From the NCBI GenBank assembly GCA_002731825.1, contig PCCS01000055.1:1-64000 (forward strand): a stretch of DNA of 64,000 bases, given 5' to 3'. The translations under genes and the position numbers were made by a program. A model generated the notes under the pieces. That model searched no databases and was not told the DNA's origin. It saw only the letters and a program-made list of their open reading frames with translations. This DNA is from Myxococcales bacterium. Its GTDB lineage: Bacteria > Myxococcota_A > Bradymonadia > UBA7976 > UBA1532. Shown piece after piece: positions 18,272-27,808 of the stretch. Position 1 is the first letter of the stretch. Each line of letters begins with the position of its first letter.

Positions 18272-19108
18272 ATGACTTTGAATTTAGAGACCGTTGGGCA
18301 GCCGATTGAACTAGAGCCGTTCTCGTATTCCTGGAAAGAAACAGCTCTCTACGCGCTGGGCGTGGGCCTTGGAACTGAGTCTCTTGATTATGTCTGGGAA
18401 GGCAGTCAGACCTTTAAGGTGTTACCAAGTTTCGGTGTCATACCAACCCAGCCTATCGTTATGAATGCATTATCGGCTGTAAACGCGAATCTGAAAACGC
18501 TCGTTCACGGCGCTCAAACCATCACGCTGCACGCTCCGTTGCCGAAATCAGGAACACTTCACAGCGTCGGCCGCGTCACGGAAGTCCAGGATAAGGGCAA
18601 AGGCGCCGTCGTCATTATCGAGACGGAGACCCGAAGCGAGTCTGGAGAACGGCTTTTCGATACCACTTGGTCAATTTTTTGTCGCGGCCAAGGTGGATTT
18701 GGGGGCGCTCGAGGCGAGTCGATTCCACTTCCAGACCAGGTGGATGGACCGCCCATTTTTGAAAAGGTCTATCCGACTACACCGTCACAAGCGGTTCTCT
18801 ATCGCCTGAGTGGTGACTTAAACCCTCTCCATGTCGACCCGAACTTGGCTCAAAAGGTTGGTTTCAAAGAACCGATATTACATGGGTTATGTACCTACGG
18901 GGTTGCTGTACGCGCCGTTCTTGAATCGGTTTGTGCAGACGATGACAAAACCATTAAGTCATTTACAGCCCGCTTCAGTCAGGTTGTTTTTCCCGGTGAT
19001 GAACTCAGCGTGCGAATTTATGATTCGGTGGCCGATAACGTCTATCGTCTTGAGGTCTTCGTAGGTGAGACTGCTGTCTTGTCACATGGCGTGGTCAAGC
19101 TGGGCTAG
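18272..19108 (+). CDS. MaoC-type hot-dog hydratase (enoyl-CoA hydratase 2-like)
   Basis: A 278-residue double hot-dog protein resembling the hydratase 2 part of peroxisomal multifunctional enzyme, likely adding water to a trans-enoyl-CoA to give an (R)-3-hydroxyacyl-CoA. The signature is YRLSGDLNPLHVDP followed by GFKEPILHGLCTYG, residues about 175-210, with the Asp and His catalytic pair. ATG 18272 is chosen because GGAG at 18259-18262 lies nine bases upstream; a longer TTG start at 18257 has no such site. The next gene follows after six bases. The acyl substrate is unknown. Confidence 0.87.
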   Translation: MTLNLETVGQPIELEPFSYSWKETALYALGVGLGTESLDYVWEGSQTFKVLPSFGVIPTQPIVMNALSAVNANLKTLVHGAQTITLHAPLPKSGTLHSVGRVTEVQDKGKGAVVIIETETRSESGERLFDTTWSIFCRGQGGFGGARGESIPLPDQVDGPPIFEKVYPTTPSQAVLYRLSGDLNPLHVDPNLAQKVGFKEPILHGLCTYGVAVRAVLESVCADDDKTIKSFTARFSQVVFPGDELSVRIYDSVADNVYRLEVFVGETAVLSHGVVKLG

Positions 19109-19114
19109 CACATT

Positions 19115-19576
19115 ATGACAGAACAAATTTTTAGATTTCATGGGGGGCGTCTCGTACGAAACTTCGTCAGCCTCGTGCCGCTGGCCGCGTTTCCAGTTGC
19201 CCTCCATCACTTAGGCAAAGATGACCCAGCCCTCATCGTCTTCTTCAGTGTCATCGCAATCGGCTTTACGATTGGCGTGGTCTTCACGGCGATGCGTTTT
19301 AGAATGTCTGTAAATGCAAACGGGATCCTTTGCCGTGGTCGATTTAAGACACGCACCGTCCGCTTTGATGACGTCACAGCCGCATTTGTCCGCCAGGGAC
19401 GCGATAAGGCATCTCGATTTATGGGGCCGCCCCCGTTTCGTGAGTTGGTGCTTAAAAGTGGAGACACCAAGTTTGTCATCTCTAGCTTGCCTCTTGGTCC
19501 AGATGCCTTTGATGAGCTCTTGTCGATCCTCGCCCAGCGCTTACCGGACGACGTCCTCGATGTGCGAGTTAGCTAG
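19115..19576 (+). CDS. Small membrane protein with bacterial PH-like domain
   Basis: 153 residues: two closely spaced membrane helices (about 16-32 and 40-62), then a soluble domain that looks like a short bacterial PH fold (MSVNANGILCRGRFKTRTVR, then ELVLKSGDTKFVISS). It follows the MaoC gene by six bases and is probably cotranscribed. No catalytic motif is visible; function unknown. Confidence 0.6.
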   Translation: MTEQIFRFHGGRLVRNFVSLVPLAAFPVALHHLGKDDPALIVFFSVIAIGFTIGVVFTAMRFRMSVNANGILCRGRFKTRTVRFDDVTAAFVRQGRDKASRFMGPPPFRELVLKSGDTKFVISSLPLGPDAFDELLSILAQRLPDDVLDVRVS

Positions 19577-19740
19577 ACCCATCTCATATATGAACCACCA
19601 AAGGTGATTGTCGACATCGACAGACGATTGGCGGTATTCTATACCCAACAAAGGAAGAGCGTCTCCGATTCGCATCGGTGACAGAGCATCAGGCGGTCCA
19701 TCGTCGATGGAAACGAGAACGCCGTGAGGTGAAGGTAAGC

Positions 19741-22700
19741 GTGGTGATAAATCCCAAGTTGAGAACAGCACTGTGTTCCATGTTGATTGTGACGAGCTGT
19801 GCGACGACAGCGCACGGCTTTAGAACCCCATTCGGCGACAGGGTTTACCAATCCGTTGAACGCGGTCTTGCATGGATCCGCGCTCAGCTCGCCGACGGCC
19901 AGTATGGTGGTAACGCGACCGCCATCGGCGGATTGGCCATTCTTGGGCGTCGGAGCAGCAGCGATTGGGGGGCGCCAGAACGAGGATATGGCCAGTCGAG
20001 TCGGCAAGACAAAAATCGACTTCGCACGATGGCACGGTCCATTATCAACTCAGACCCAGCACTCCTCAATGAAGGGCCGGCCAACTCGTATTTGACCGGT
20101 ACCAATGTGACGTTTCTATCTAAGTACTTGGCTACAGGTGGGCCCGATAACGTCGATGCAGCTGTGTCAGTCCGAGTGGCTATCGAGCGTGGCGTCGATC
20201 AACTTTTAAGCGCACAAGCAGGCGCAGACGACAACGCATGCATCGCCAACAGCTGGAATTATACGGAGACTCTAGAGACCGGTGATACATCAACCACCCA
20301 GACCGTACTCATGGGCCTCTCTGCCGCCACTCGTCATGTACAAGACGCGCTCGACTCGGTCGGCGACATGGGTCGATATTTAGATTCAGCTCAAAATGAT
20401 GATGGTGGTTTTGGGTATCGCGCATGCATGAATATGACCTCGACGACATCGATGACGGCCGCCGGGATCAATATCCACCTGCTCACCGGCCAGGATGGCC
20501 TTGACCCTCGCATTCAGAGCGCTATGGATTGGCTGCGCATTAACTATCGATATGACGACCATGTCGCCGGCGATTATCCACAATCATACTACTACTCCCT
20601 CTGGGCTGTTGCCAAAGCCCTTGAAGCGATGACCAGTAATGGTCGAGATGGTGTTTGGGGTGATGACGTCGGTGGCGCCCGGACACCAGCGGGCGATGGG
20701 TTCCCTGAAGAGCCGGCTGGTTGGTATTACGACTTCGCTTACACTCTAGTTCAGACTCAGACCAACCAAGGTAATTGGCCATGTGAAGCCCCTCGTGGCT
20801 GCTGGCAAGCCCACGCTGCAACCGCTTTTTCTCTCTTGGTGTTGCAACGGTCACTCGGTGGAATTTGCGGCGATGAATCAGGGGATCAAGACGGCATCTG
20901 TCAGGGCGATGACAATTGCCCAAATATCGCCAACCCCGAACAACGAGACAGAGACAATGATGGCGTGGGTGATGTCTGCGACAATTGTGTTGCTGTTCAA
21001 AATGGAAACCAGGCGGACACCGACGGCGATGGAATTGGCAACGTCTGCGATGACTATGAATGTGTCCCATCTGGTCCGGAGTCGTGTAATGGCCGAGATG
21101 ATGATTGTGATGAGCGCTTCGACGAAGGCGAGCCGGGGGCTGGGGTCGACTGTAATACCGGGCAACAAGGCGTCTGTACCAGTGGCCGAACGGATTGCAT
21201 AGGCGGAGAATTAGTGTGCACCCGGCTCCAAGATCCGACACCGGAAGAGTGCGACAATTTAGACAATAATTGCGATGGATTTATAGATGAAGGCCGTGCC
21301 GGCGGCTTAAGGCCCTGCGACACAGCCCTGTTTGGCGAATGCCGGAGCGGCTGGACTCGTTGCATCGCCGGTGATTTAAATTGTGTCCCACGAAGCGATC
21401 CTGCCGCTGAACTGTGCGATGGACTGGATAATGACTGCGATGGACGCTTTGATGAAGGTAATCCTGAAGGTGAGTTCGGCTGTAATACCGGGAACTTAGG
21501 CGCCTGCAGTGAGGGGCGCACCCGATGTCAGGGTGGTGCATTACTCTGTGTGCGAAACAGCGAGCCAAGCAGCGAAATCTGCGATTCGCAGGACAATGAT
21601 TGCGATGGTCGCGTCGATGAAGACAATCCAGGTGCTGGGGCAAACTGTGTCATTCCCGGCCGTGTCGGCGCCTGCGGAGATGGCCTTACAATTTGTCAAG
21701 ATGGGGCGATTCGCTGCATAGGGGAACTACAACCAAACGAACGAGAAGAGACCTGTAATGGACAGGACGATGATTGCGATGGCCGCGTCGATGAAACCCT
21801 CGGTGCGCCCATTGGACTTGAGTGTCAAACGCCCTGCGGAGGGGGACAATTTATTTGCAGCCTTGGACAAGTGCGCTGTGATGGACCAACCATAGGGCGG
21901 CCAGAATTTTGTGATGGGACCGACAACGACTGCGATGGCATCACCGATGAAGACTCACCGGGGACTGACCAAGCGTGCTTGACGGGGGCCGAAGGTGTGT
22001 GCGCCGATGGCGTGTCTGCCTGCCTCAACGGGCAACTCACCTGCGTCGGAAACATAGCCGTGGCTGATCGAGTCGATGTTGCTGAGACCTGCGACTCTGT
22101 GGACGATGATTGTGACGGTCGAATCGATGAGGGAAACCCTGAGGGCGGTCGGATTTGTGCAACGGATGCGCTGGGCGTTTGTGCGACTGGAGAAACCCGC
22201 TGTATCAATGGCAATTTGGCCTGTCGTTCAGTCTTATCAGCTGAAGATGAGAGCTGTGATGGTCAAGACAATGACTGTGACGGGCGGACCGATGAGGATG
22301 TCATCGGTGCGGATGTCCCGTGCGATACGGGCCAAAATGGCATCTGCGCTGTCGGTGTTTTGTCATGCGGGAACCAACCAGGCAGCGAACAGACGACCCT
22401 CAATTGTGAACCGCTCAATGACATACAACCAGAAATCTGTGACGGGCTCGACAATGATTGCGATGGACGAAATGACGAAGGTGAACTGGGCGGTGGACGT
22501 CGCTGTGATACGGGCCTTCGCGGTGCATGCGGCATTGGCCAATTGAGATGTCTTAATGGAACCATTGACTGTATTCAAGAAACGCAACAAGAGCCGGAGA
22601 TCTGCGACGGTGCTGATAATGACTGCGATGGCCTCACAGATGAAGATGATGGCCGGATAGGCCAAGGCTGTCAAACCGATCGACCTGGCGCCTGCTCACC

Positions 22701-24336
22701 AGGTGTTTTCAGGTGCCGTGGTGGTGAGCTGCTTTGCGACGGGGATGTTCAAGCGGCCGAAGAAAGCTGTGATGCACAAGATAATGACTGCGATGGACAG
22801 ATCGACGAGGGCAATCCGGAAGCTGGATTTGCATGTGTCGTCGATGGACTGATCGGTGCATGTGGTGTTGGCACGACCCAATGTAATAACGGCGCTCTCG
22901 TCTGCGAACAGAGCGCTCAACCAAATGCAGAACTCTGTGATGGCTTCGATAACGATTGCGATGGAGAGACAGACGAAGGGAACCCAGAAGGCGGCGAGTT
23001 ATGCCTCACCGGCGCAACAGGTTTGTGTGGCATGGGGCGCCAGTCATGTACCGAAAACGGACTCATTTGTGAACCTGCAAACACCCCACAACCCGAATTG
23101 TGTGATGGCTTAGACAATGATTGCGATGGCCGCAATGACGAAGATAACTTTGACAGCGAAATCCCGTGCGTAACGGGGCTGCCAGGGCTCTGTGCCCTTG
23201 GACAGCAAGCCTGTCGAAACGGAACCCTCATCTGCTCTCCAGAGCAACGGCCCGGCGTTGAAATATGTAATCAGGAAGACGACGACTGCGATGGGTTGAT
23301 CGATGAAGGACTGCGAAATGCCTGCGGGCTCTGCGGTCTGCTCGGCAACGAGCGCTGTAACGGCATCGATGATGATTGTGATGGGACGATAGACGAGGGG
23401 CAACTCTGCCCCGGCGAAACCGTCTGTGCCCTCGGCCTCTGTGTCGACGCCTGCATTGGAAACGAATGCTTTGATGAGGCGCGTGCGTGCGTGGATGGTG
23501 GCTGTGTCGACCGATGTGCAGCCTTGACATGCCCACCAGGCATGCCTTGTGAAGGGGGACAATGCGTTGATTTGTGTACGGACCTCGACTGTCCGCGTGG
23601 ACAAACCTGCTTTGCGGGTGGGTGCGTAAATGACAGCTGCTATGAAACGGGCTGTCCCGATGATGAGCTGTGCCTCAGTGGTCGCTGCCAACCCGATCCG
23701 TGTGGAGATACTGCCTGTGAAATGGGTGACTTCTGCAGGATCGAAGGTGATCCAGCGGTTGGGCGCTGCATCCAGTCCTGCGCCGATGTGGCCTGTCCAG
23801 CCGATCAAATTTGCCGAGAAGGCGTCTGTCAGCCGGACACGTGCTTTGACGTCCAATGCCCGAACACTCAGAGTTGCGATGATGGCCGATGTCAGGGCGA
23901 CTGCGCTGGGATTATTTGCGCGCGCGGGCTGGTCTGCTTCAGAGGGCAGTGTATTGACGACCTCTGCCTGCACACGGACTGTCCTGGGGGTGAAGTGTGT
24001 GTCATGGAATCCGGTAACGCTCAGTGCGCACCCAATTGGATACCAGGTCCTGTAGATGCCGGTTCTGAAATGAACGACGGCAGGCGTTTAGATGCGGGCG
24101 TCGCCCCCACGTTGGATGGAGCAATCACCTCATCAGATGCGTCTCGTCCCCGTGATTTCGGGTCGGCCATCAACAGCTTCAATTTTGACGGTACTTTGGG
24201 TGAGGCACAGAGCGATCGAGCCGACTCCGGGTGCAGCTGCGAAATTCACTCTGAGACAGAGGCCCCATTGGCATTCTGGACATTGGCCTTTTTGACCCTC
24301 GCCATGCGTCGCCGTACGGGCCGGCTGCGCAAGTAG
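19741..24336 (+). CDS. Giant secreted MopE-repeat protein with terpenoid-cyclase-like toroid and MYXO-CTERM anchor
   Basis: About 1531 residues from GTG 19741, preceded by AAGG at 19732-19735; a frame from 19678 adds a basic leader without a ribosome site. After the signal peptide, residues about 25-400 form alpha-alpha repeats (GLAWIRAQLADGQYGG, DDGGFGY, SYYYSLWAVAKALEAM) like the toroid of prenyltransferases and terpene cyclases. A calcium-type DNCPNIANPEQ segment follows. Fifteen MopE-like repeats (CDGxDNDCDGxxDEGNPxxG) cover about 439-1217, then a Cys-rich EGF-like stretch to about 1433, an Asp-rich linker, and a tail of SGCSC, one helix and MRRRTGRLRK, the MYXO-CTERM pattern processed in Myxococcota. 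The toroid lacks a visible terpene-cyclase DxDD motif, so a binding role is likely. Confidence 0.85.
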   Translation: MVINPKLRTALCSMLIVTSCATTAHGFRTPFGDRVYQSVERGLAWIRAQLADGQYGGNATAIGGLAILGRRSSSDWGAPERGYGQSSRQDKNRLRTMARSIINSDPALLNEGPANSYLTGTNVTFLSKYLATGGPDNVDAAVSVRVAIERGVDQLLSAQAGADDNACIANSWNYTETLETGDTSTTQTVLMGLSAATRHVQDALDSVGDMGRYLDSAQNDDGGFGYRACMNMTSTTSMTAAGINIHLLTGQDGLDPRIQSAMDWLRINYRYDDHVAGDYPQSYYYSLWAVAKALEAMTSNGRDGVWGDDVGGARTPAGDGFPEEPAGWYYDFAYTLVQTQTNQGNWPCEAPRGCWQAHAATAFSLLVLQRSLGGICGDESGDQDGICQGDDNCPNIANPEQRDRDNDGVGDVCDNCVAVQNGNQADTDGDGIGNVCDDYECVPSGPESCNGRDDDCDERFDEGEPGAGVDCNTGQQGVCTSGRTDCIGGELVCTRLQDPTPEECDNLDNNCDGFIDEGRAGGLRPCDTALFGECRSGWTRCIAGDLNCVPRSDPAAELCDGLDNDCDGRFDEGNPEGEFGCNTGNLGACSEGRTRCQGGALLCVRNSEPSSEICDSQDNDCDGRVDEDNPGAGANCVIPGRVGACGDGLTICQDGAIRCIGELQPNEREETCNGQDDDCDGRVDETLGAPIGLECQTPCGGGQFICSLGQVRCDGPTIGRPEFCDGTDNDCDGITDEDSPGTDQACLTGAEGVCADGVSACLNGQLTCVGNIAVADRVDVAETCDSVDDDCDGRIDEGNPEGGRICATDALGVCATGETRCINGNLACRSVLSAEDESCDGQDNDCDGRTDEDVIGADVPCDTGQNGICAVGVLSCGNQPGSEQTTLNCEPLNDIQPEICDGLDNDCDGRNDEGELGGGRRCDTGLRGACGIGQLRCLNGTIDCIQETQQEPEICDGADNDCDGLTDEDDGRIGQGCQTDRPGACSPGVFRCRGGELLCDGDVQAAEESCDAQDNDCDGQIDEGNPEAGFACVVDGLIGACGVGTTQCNNGALVCEQSAQPNAELCDGFDNDCDGETDEGNPEGGELCLTGATGLCGMGRQSCTENGLICEPANTPQPELCDGLDNDCDGRNDEDNFDSEIPCVTGLPGLCALGQQACRNGTLICSPEQRPGVEICNQEDDDCDGLIDEGLRNACGLCGLLGNERCNGIDDDCDGTIDEGQLCPGETVCALGLCVDACIGNECFDEARACVDGGCVDRCAALTCPPGMPCEGGQCVDLCTDLDCPRGQTCFAGGCVNDSCYETGCPDDELCLSGRCQPDPCGDTACEMGDFCRIEGDPAVGRCIQSCADVACPADQICREGVCQPDTCFDVQCPNTQSCDDGRCQGDCAGIICARGLVCFRGQCIDDLCLHTDCPGGEVCVMESGNAQCAPNWIPGPVDAGSEMNDGRRLDAGVAPTLDGAITSSDASRPRDFGSAINSFNFDGTLGEAQSDRADSGCSCEIHSETEAPLAFWTLAFLTLAMRRRTGRLRK

Positions 24337-24400
24337 ACCTGCGGCTGAGGCGTGATGCTTCCTGTAGTAGAAACACCTACATTTGCTACACCAATTCGTG

Positions 24401-24406
24401 TATAAT
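24401..24406 (+). promoter_or_regulatory. Candidate -10 box upstream of second MopE-type gene
   Basis: A perfect TATAAT lies 24 bases before the start at 24430. No good -35 box is present at 16-18 bases; TTGCTA occurs only about 12 bases upstream. Treat as a candidate promoter. Confidence 0.45.
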
Positions 24407-24429
24407 AAGGCCCGTCTGATAGGGAGGTC

Positions 24430-26769
24430 ATGGGCTTGATTCGTTTCATCTATGCGAGCGGTTTGGTATTTTTTTGGTCCGCATTCGTCATCGCAGCACC
24501 TGTGAATGGTCAGCACTCATTCGAAACATCTGATCAATGCGACGTCGATGAGACCGGTCGTCTGGAATTGTCCGTCGACGTGTACGGGAGCTACGGGAGC
24601 GCAGTGACCATCGAACAAGATGCTGTCTATGATCCCGCACGTGATAGGCCTGATCGAGGCGCTCAGGGTACGGTTTACGAGGCCATGCCGTTCCTCTGTC
24701 GTACCCAAGGTGGTGCGAGCGAAGGACAGTGGCTGGAAGCAAATCCCCTGGCTGTTCAAACTGAAAGTGATGGCACGCCCAACCGTCTCACAAGTCGCTA
24801 TCAAATCGATGGTGTTCAAGTCGACATGGTCACGACGCTGGAGTGCACGATTCTGACTCAATGTTGGACGTTTACCAATCGCACTCAGGCTCGCCTGGAT
24901 ACGCTCGCAATCACCCAGTATATCGATGGAGACCTCTACTTTGAGGGGGACTTTAATAATGATTATGCTGGCTCATCTTTGGCCGAGCCAAGAACGGTCT
25001 ACGAATTCGATGCTGGCGATGACCCTGATCAGCCAACAACCATGCTGGCCCTTTACGGGAACGACCCAGCTGACGCCTATCTTACCGGTTGGGAAATCGG
25101 CGAATATTCCGAGAGTCGTTCGAGGATTTCGAACACGGGGTCAGGGTGCGCTCCCTTGCGAAATGGCATCACTGATGAGCGCGGTAACGAGACCGATGGC
25201 GATGACGACCAGGTCACTGATAATGGCTACGATGTCACATTAGCCTTGAGATTCGATGCGGGTCCTTTGGCTGTCAACGCAATGAGTCCCGCGATCTGCT
25301 ACAGCACCCGTTGGGGCTATCAGCGGCCGTGTAGCGATGAAGACATGGACGAGGTTTGCCTACCGGACGATAATTGCCCAGCGATTCCGAACCCCGACCA
25401 GGCGGATGGTGACGGAGATGGTGTTGGCGACCCATGCGATAACTGCCCCAACGACAATAACCCGACTCAAGCGGATGAAGACGGTGACGGCATTGGTGAT
25501 GCCTGTGACCCCATCAATTGCGCTGAGGAACGTCCGGAAGTCTGTAATGGCAACGATGACGATTGCGATGGACGTATCGACGAGGACACCGATGTTGATG
25601 GGATCTGCGCGACGGGTCTACCTGGCGTTTGTGCGCCAGGCAGCAACATCTGCCGAGACGGACGCCTAATTTGCCAGCCCTCAGCCGATTCTGAAGACGA
25701 GCAGTGCGATGGAATCGACAATGACTGCGACGGGCAAATAGACGAGCAACTCCGCAACGAATGTGGTCGATGTGGACCACCACCAGCAGATATCTGCGAT
25801 GGTTTCGATGTAGACTGTGATGGCAAAACTGACGAAGACGCGGACTGCCCCAACAGCCAGATTTGCTTAAATGGAGTCTGCGCCCCTCCCTGTGCAGCCA
25901 ATGAATGTCCACCCGGCCTGGTGTGTTCACAGGGATTCTGTGTACCGCGCTGCGAATTATTGGAGTGTGAGGCACCAGACGTCTGCATTGATGGCATGTG
26001 TCTTGACCCTTGCGCTGACGTCCTCTGCCAAGAAAATGAGCAATGCAATCAGGCCGGGATGTGCATATCTAACGATTGCCGAGAAAGCGGATGTCCGGAT
26101 GGCGAGCTATGCATCGAAGCGAACTGTGAACCTGACCCATGCGCAGCGACTGACTGCGGCGTGAATGAATTTTGTCGTGATGGTAACTGCCTACCCAATT
26201 GCGCCCTCGTCAGCTGCCCATTAAACGCCGTTTGCATCGATGGAGTGTGCCAACCCGTCGCTTGCGAGGATCGACGTTGTCCAAACGGTCAAGTCTGCAT
26301 CGATGAGCAATGCACGCCAAACGAATGCGATGACTCCATGTGCATGGCCGATGAGCAGTGTGTCGAGGGTGCATGTTCGCCGGATCCATGTATCGGCGTC
26401 CAATGCCCTCGTGGACAGCTGTGCGTCATCGTAGACGGAACAGGACAATGCGCACTGCCGGAAGATGACCAACAACCAATACCCGATCCCGAGGCACCCA
26501 TACGTGATGGCAGCATTGAGGACCAGGGCGGTAGTCTGACCGATGCTCTACTCGCGCCGCCCTCACAAAGGGACTTTGGTTTAGCGCCAAGTCCTGGACT
26601 CAATCCCGACGCCAATATAGGGCCAGCTTTAGGCTCACCTGATACAGACGAAGCAACCGGCTGTACCTGCGATCTAGGGGGGCATTCTCAATCACCGGTC
26701 GGTGCTCTGATGATCATCACCCTTTTGGCCTTAGGTAGGCGCCACCTGCTGCGGACACATCGACGATGA
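24430..26769 (+). CDS. Secreted MopE-repeat protein with MYXO-CTERM anchor
   Basis: 779 residues with an N-terminal signal (LVFFWSAFVIAAPVNG). Residues about 30-300 form a beta-rich domain with no motif I recognise. Calcium-type DNCPAIPNPDQ repeats follow near 307, three MopE repeats (CNGNDDDCDGRIDED, CDGIDNDCDGQIDE, CDGFDVDCDGKTDED) at about 360-474, a Cys-rich EGF-like block to about 675, and a MYXO-CTERM tail TGCTC, one helix, RRHLLRTHRR. The ribosome site AGGGAGG (24421-24427) is only two bases from the ATG; TTG at 24436 would be better spaced. The next gene overlaps its stop (ATGA). Confidence 0.82.
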   Translation: MGLIRFIYASGLVFFWSAFVIAAPVNGQHSFETSDQCDVDETGRLELSVDVYGSYGSAVTIEQDAVYDPARDRPDRGAQGTVYEAMPFLCRTQGGASEGQWLEANPLAVQTESDGTPNRLTSRYQIDGVQVDMVTTLECTILTQCWTFTNRTQARLDTLAITQYIDGDLYFEGDFNNDYAGSSLAEPRTVYEFDAGDDPDQPTTMLALYGNDPADAYLTGWEIGEYSESRSRISNTGSGCAPLRNGITDERGNETDGDDDQVTDNGYDVTLALRFDAGPLAVNAMSPAICYSTRWGYQRPCSDEDMDEVCLPDDNCPAIPNPDQADGDGDGVGDPCDNCPNDNNPTQADEDGDGIGDACDPINCAEERPEVCNGNDDDCDGRIDEDTDVDGICATGLPGVCAPGSNICRDGRLICQPSADSEDEQCDGIDNDCDGQIDEQLRNECGRCGPPPADICDGFDVDCDGKTDEDADCPNSQICLNGVCAPPCAANECPPGLVCSQGFCVPRCELLECEAPDVCIDGMCLDPCADVLCQENEQCNQAGMCISNDCRESGCPDGELCIEANCEPDPCAATDCGVNEFCRDGNCLPNCALVSCPLNAVCIDGVCQPVACEDRRCPNGQVCIDEQCTPNECDDSMCMADEQCVEGACSPDPCIGVQCPRGQLCVIVDGTGQCALPEDDQQPIPDPEAPIRDGSIEDQGGSLTDALLAPPSQRDFGLAPSPGLNPDANIGPALGSPDTDEATGCTCDLGGHSQSPVGALMIITLLALGRRHLLRTHRR

Positions 26770-27800
26770 AACGATCTTTGCTCCTCCTTATTGGAGTGTC
26801 TACCCTCTGCCATTGCGGCGGCCAAGATCAGGAACGAGCCCAAACGCTGGCTGACTCATTCGGTGAAACACTCGACATCAGTCATGACGCACCCGAACAC
26901 GCTTTTCTAGGTGTTTGGGGTATGCAAGAGACCGTTTATGTTGTGGGGGGTACCGTCGGCGAAAGCGGCGGGGTCGTTCTGAAGAAAAGCGGTGAGACAT
27001 TCTTTGCTGAGGATGTGGCAGCAGGTCCCCTACTCTGGTGGATCCATGGAAGCGGTCCTGATTCAATTTGGGCTGTCGGTGAACAAGGCCGCATTCTACG
27101 GAAGGGATCAACTGGATGGAGTGATGAATCCGTAACCTTCGATGAAAAACTGGTTTTATGGGGAGTTTGGGCGGCCTCCGCGACCGATGTATGGGCTGTC
27201 GGTGGAAGCGTTCGAAGAGGGGGACCCAAGGGTGTTGTTCTACGATCAACCGGCGATGGTCAATGGCGACGTATCGATGATGAGGCGTTCCCAAGCGATC
27301 TGAATTTCTACAAGGTTTGGGGGCAAAGCGCAGACGAGGTCTATATCGTCGGTGAAGGCGGCGTTGGTTTGGTTTTCAACGGAACCGAATTTAAGCGTTT
27401 GGACACAGGCGTTCGAGACCTGCTGTTCACTGTACACGGAGGGGCCAACAACGGCCAAACAAGCGTCTACGCCGTCGGCGGGGCAAATATGGGTATGGTT
27501 TTTCGACGGGAAAACGCTGACGCCGAAACGTGGGTGCAAGAGTCGATTCCTGCTGTACCGGGCTTAAATGGGGTTGCGGTTGTTGGTCACAATACCGTAT
27601 TTGCAGTGGGCAACCGGGGTGTCATGCTTTTGCGTACGGGGAATTCGCAATGGCAAAGAATTACAAACACTGAGACAAACACCGTGGGCCTTCGGACTTT
27701 ACACGCGGTGGGAAAATACGGCAGGGTTTGGAGTGTGGGTGGGGACCTGACCGACATGACGAACGGTATCATATTGAACGGTCAGCTTAGTTCGGAGTAG
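26766..27800 (+). CDS. Beta-propeller-like lipoprotein
   Basis: 344-residue predicted lipoprotein with lipobox TLCHC. The mature part holds about six blocks of 45-50 residues with recurring VWG/IWAVGEQG, VWAVGGS, VYIVGEGG, VYAVGGAN, VFAVGNRG and VWSVGGD, the pattern of a WD40- or Kelch-like propeller common in secreted Myxococcota proteins. It starts in an ATGA overlap with the MopE-type gene and is likely coexpressed with it, so it may sit beside it on the outer membrane. Ligand unknown. Confidence 0.7.
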   Translation: MKRSLLLLIGVSTLCHCGGQDQERAQTLADSFGETLDISHDAPEHAFLGVWGMQETVYVVGGTVGESGGVVLKKSGETFFAEDVAAGPLLWWIHGSGPDSIWAVGEQGRILRKGSTGWSDESVTFDEKLVLWGVWAASATDVWAVGGSVRRGGPKGVVLRSTGDGQWRRIDDEAFPSDLNFYKVWGQSADEVYIVGEGGVGLVFNGTEFKRLDTGVRDLLFTVHGGANNGQTSVYAVGGANMGMVFRRENADAETWVQESIPAVPGLNGVAVVGHNTVFAVGNRGVMLLRTGNSQWQRITNTETNTVGLRTLHAVGKYGRVWSVGGDLTDMTNGIILNGQLSSE

Positions 27801-27808
27801 CACAACTC

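Noticed and set aside
21061-23400. CRISPR-like or tandem-array appearance of periodic sequence
   Set aside because: The periodicity is protein-level (MopE repeats of about 50 residues); nucleotide copies are divergent and lie in one open frame.
23110-23973. Minus-strand frame of 287 codons
   Set aside because: Lies inside the MopE and Cys-rich region of the 1531-residue protein, where the repetitive codon pattern keeps the antisense strand open.
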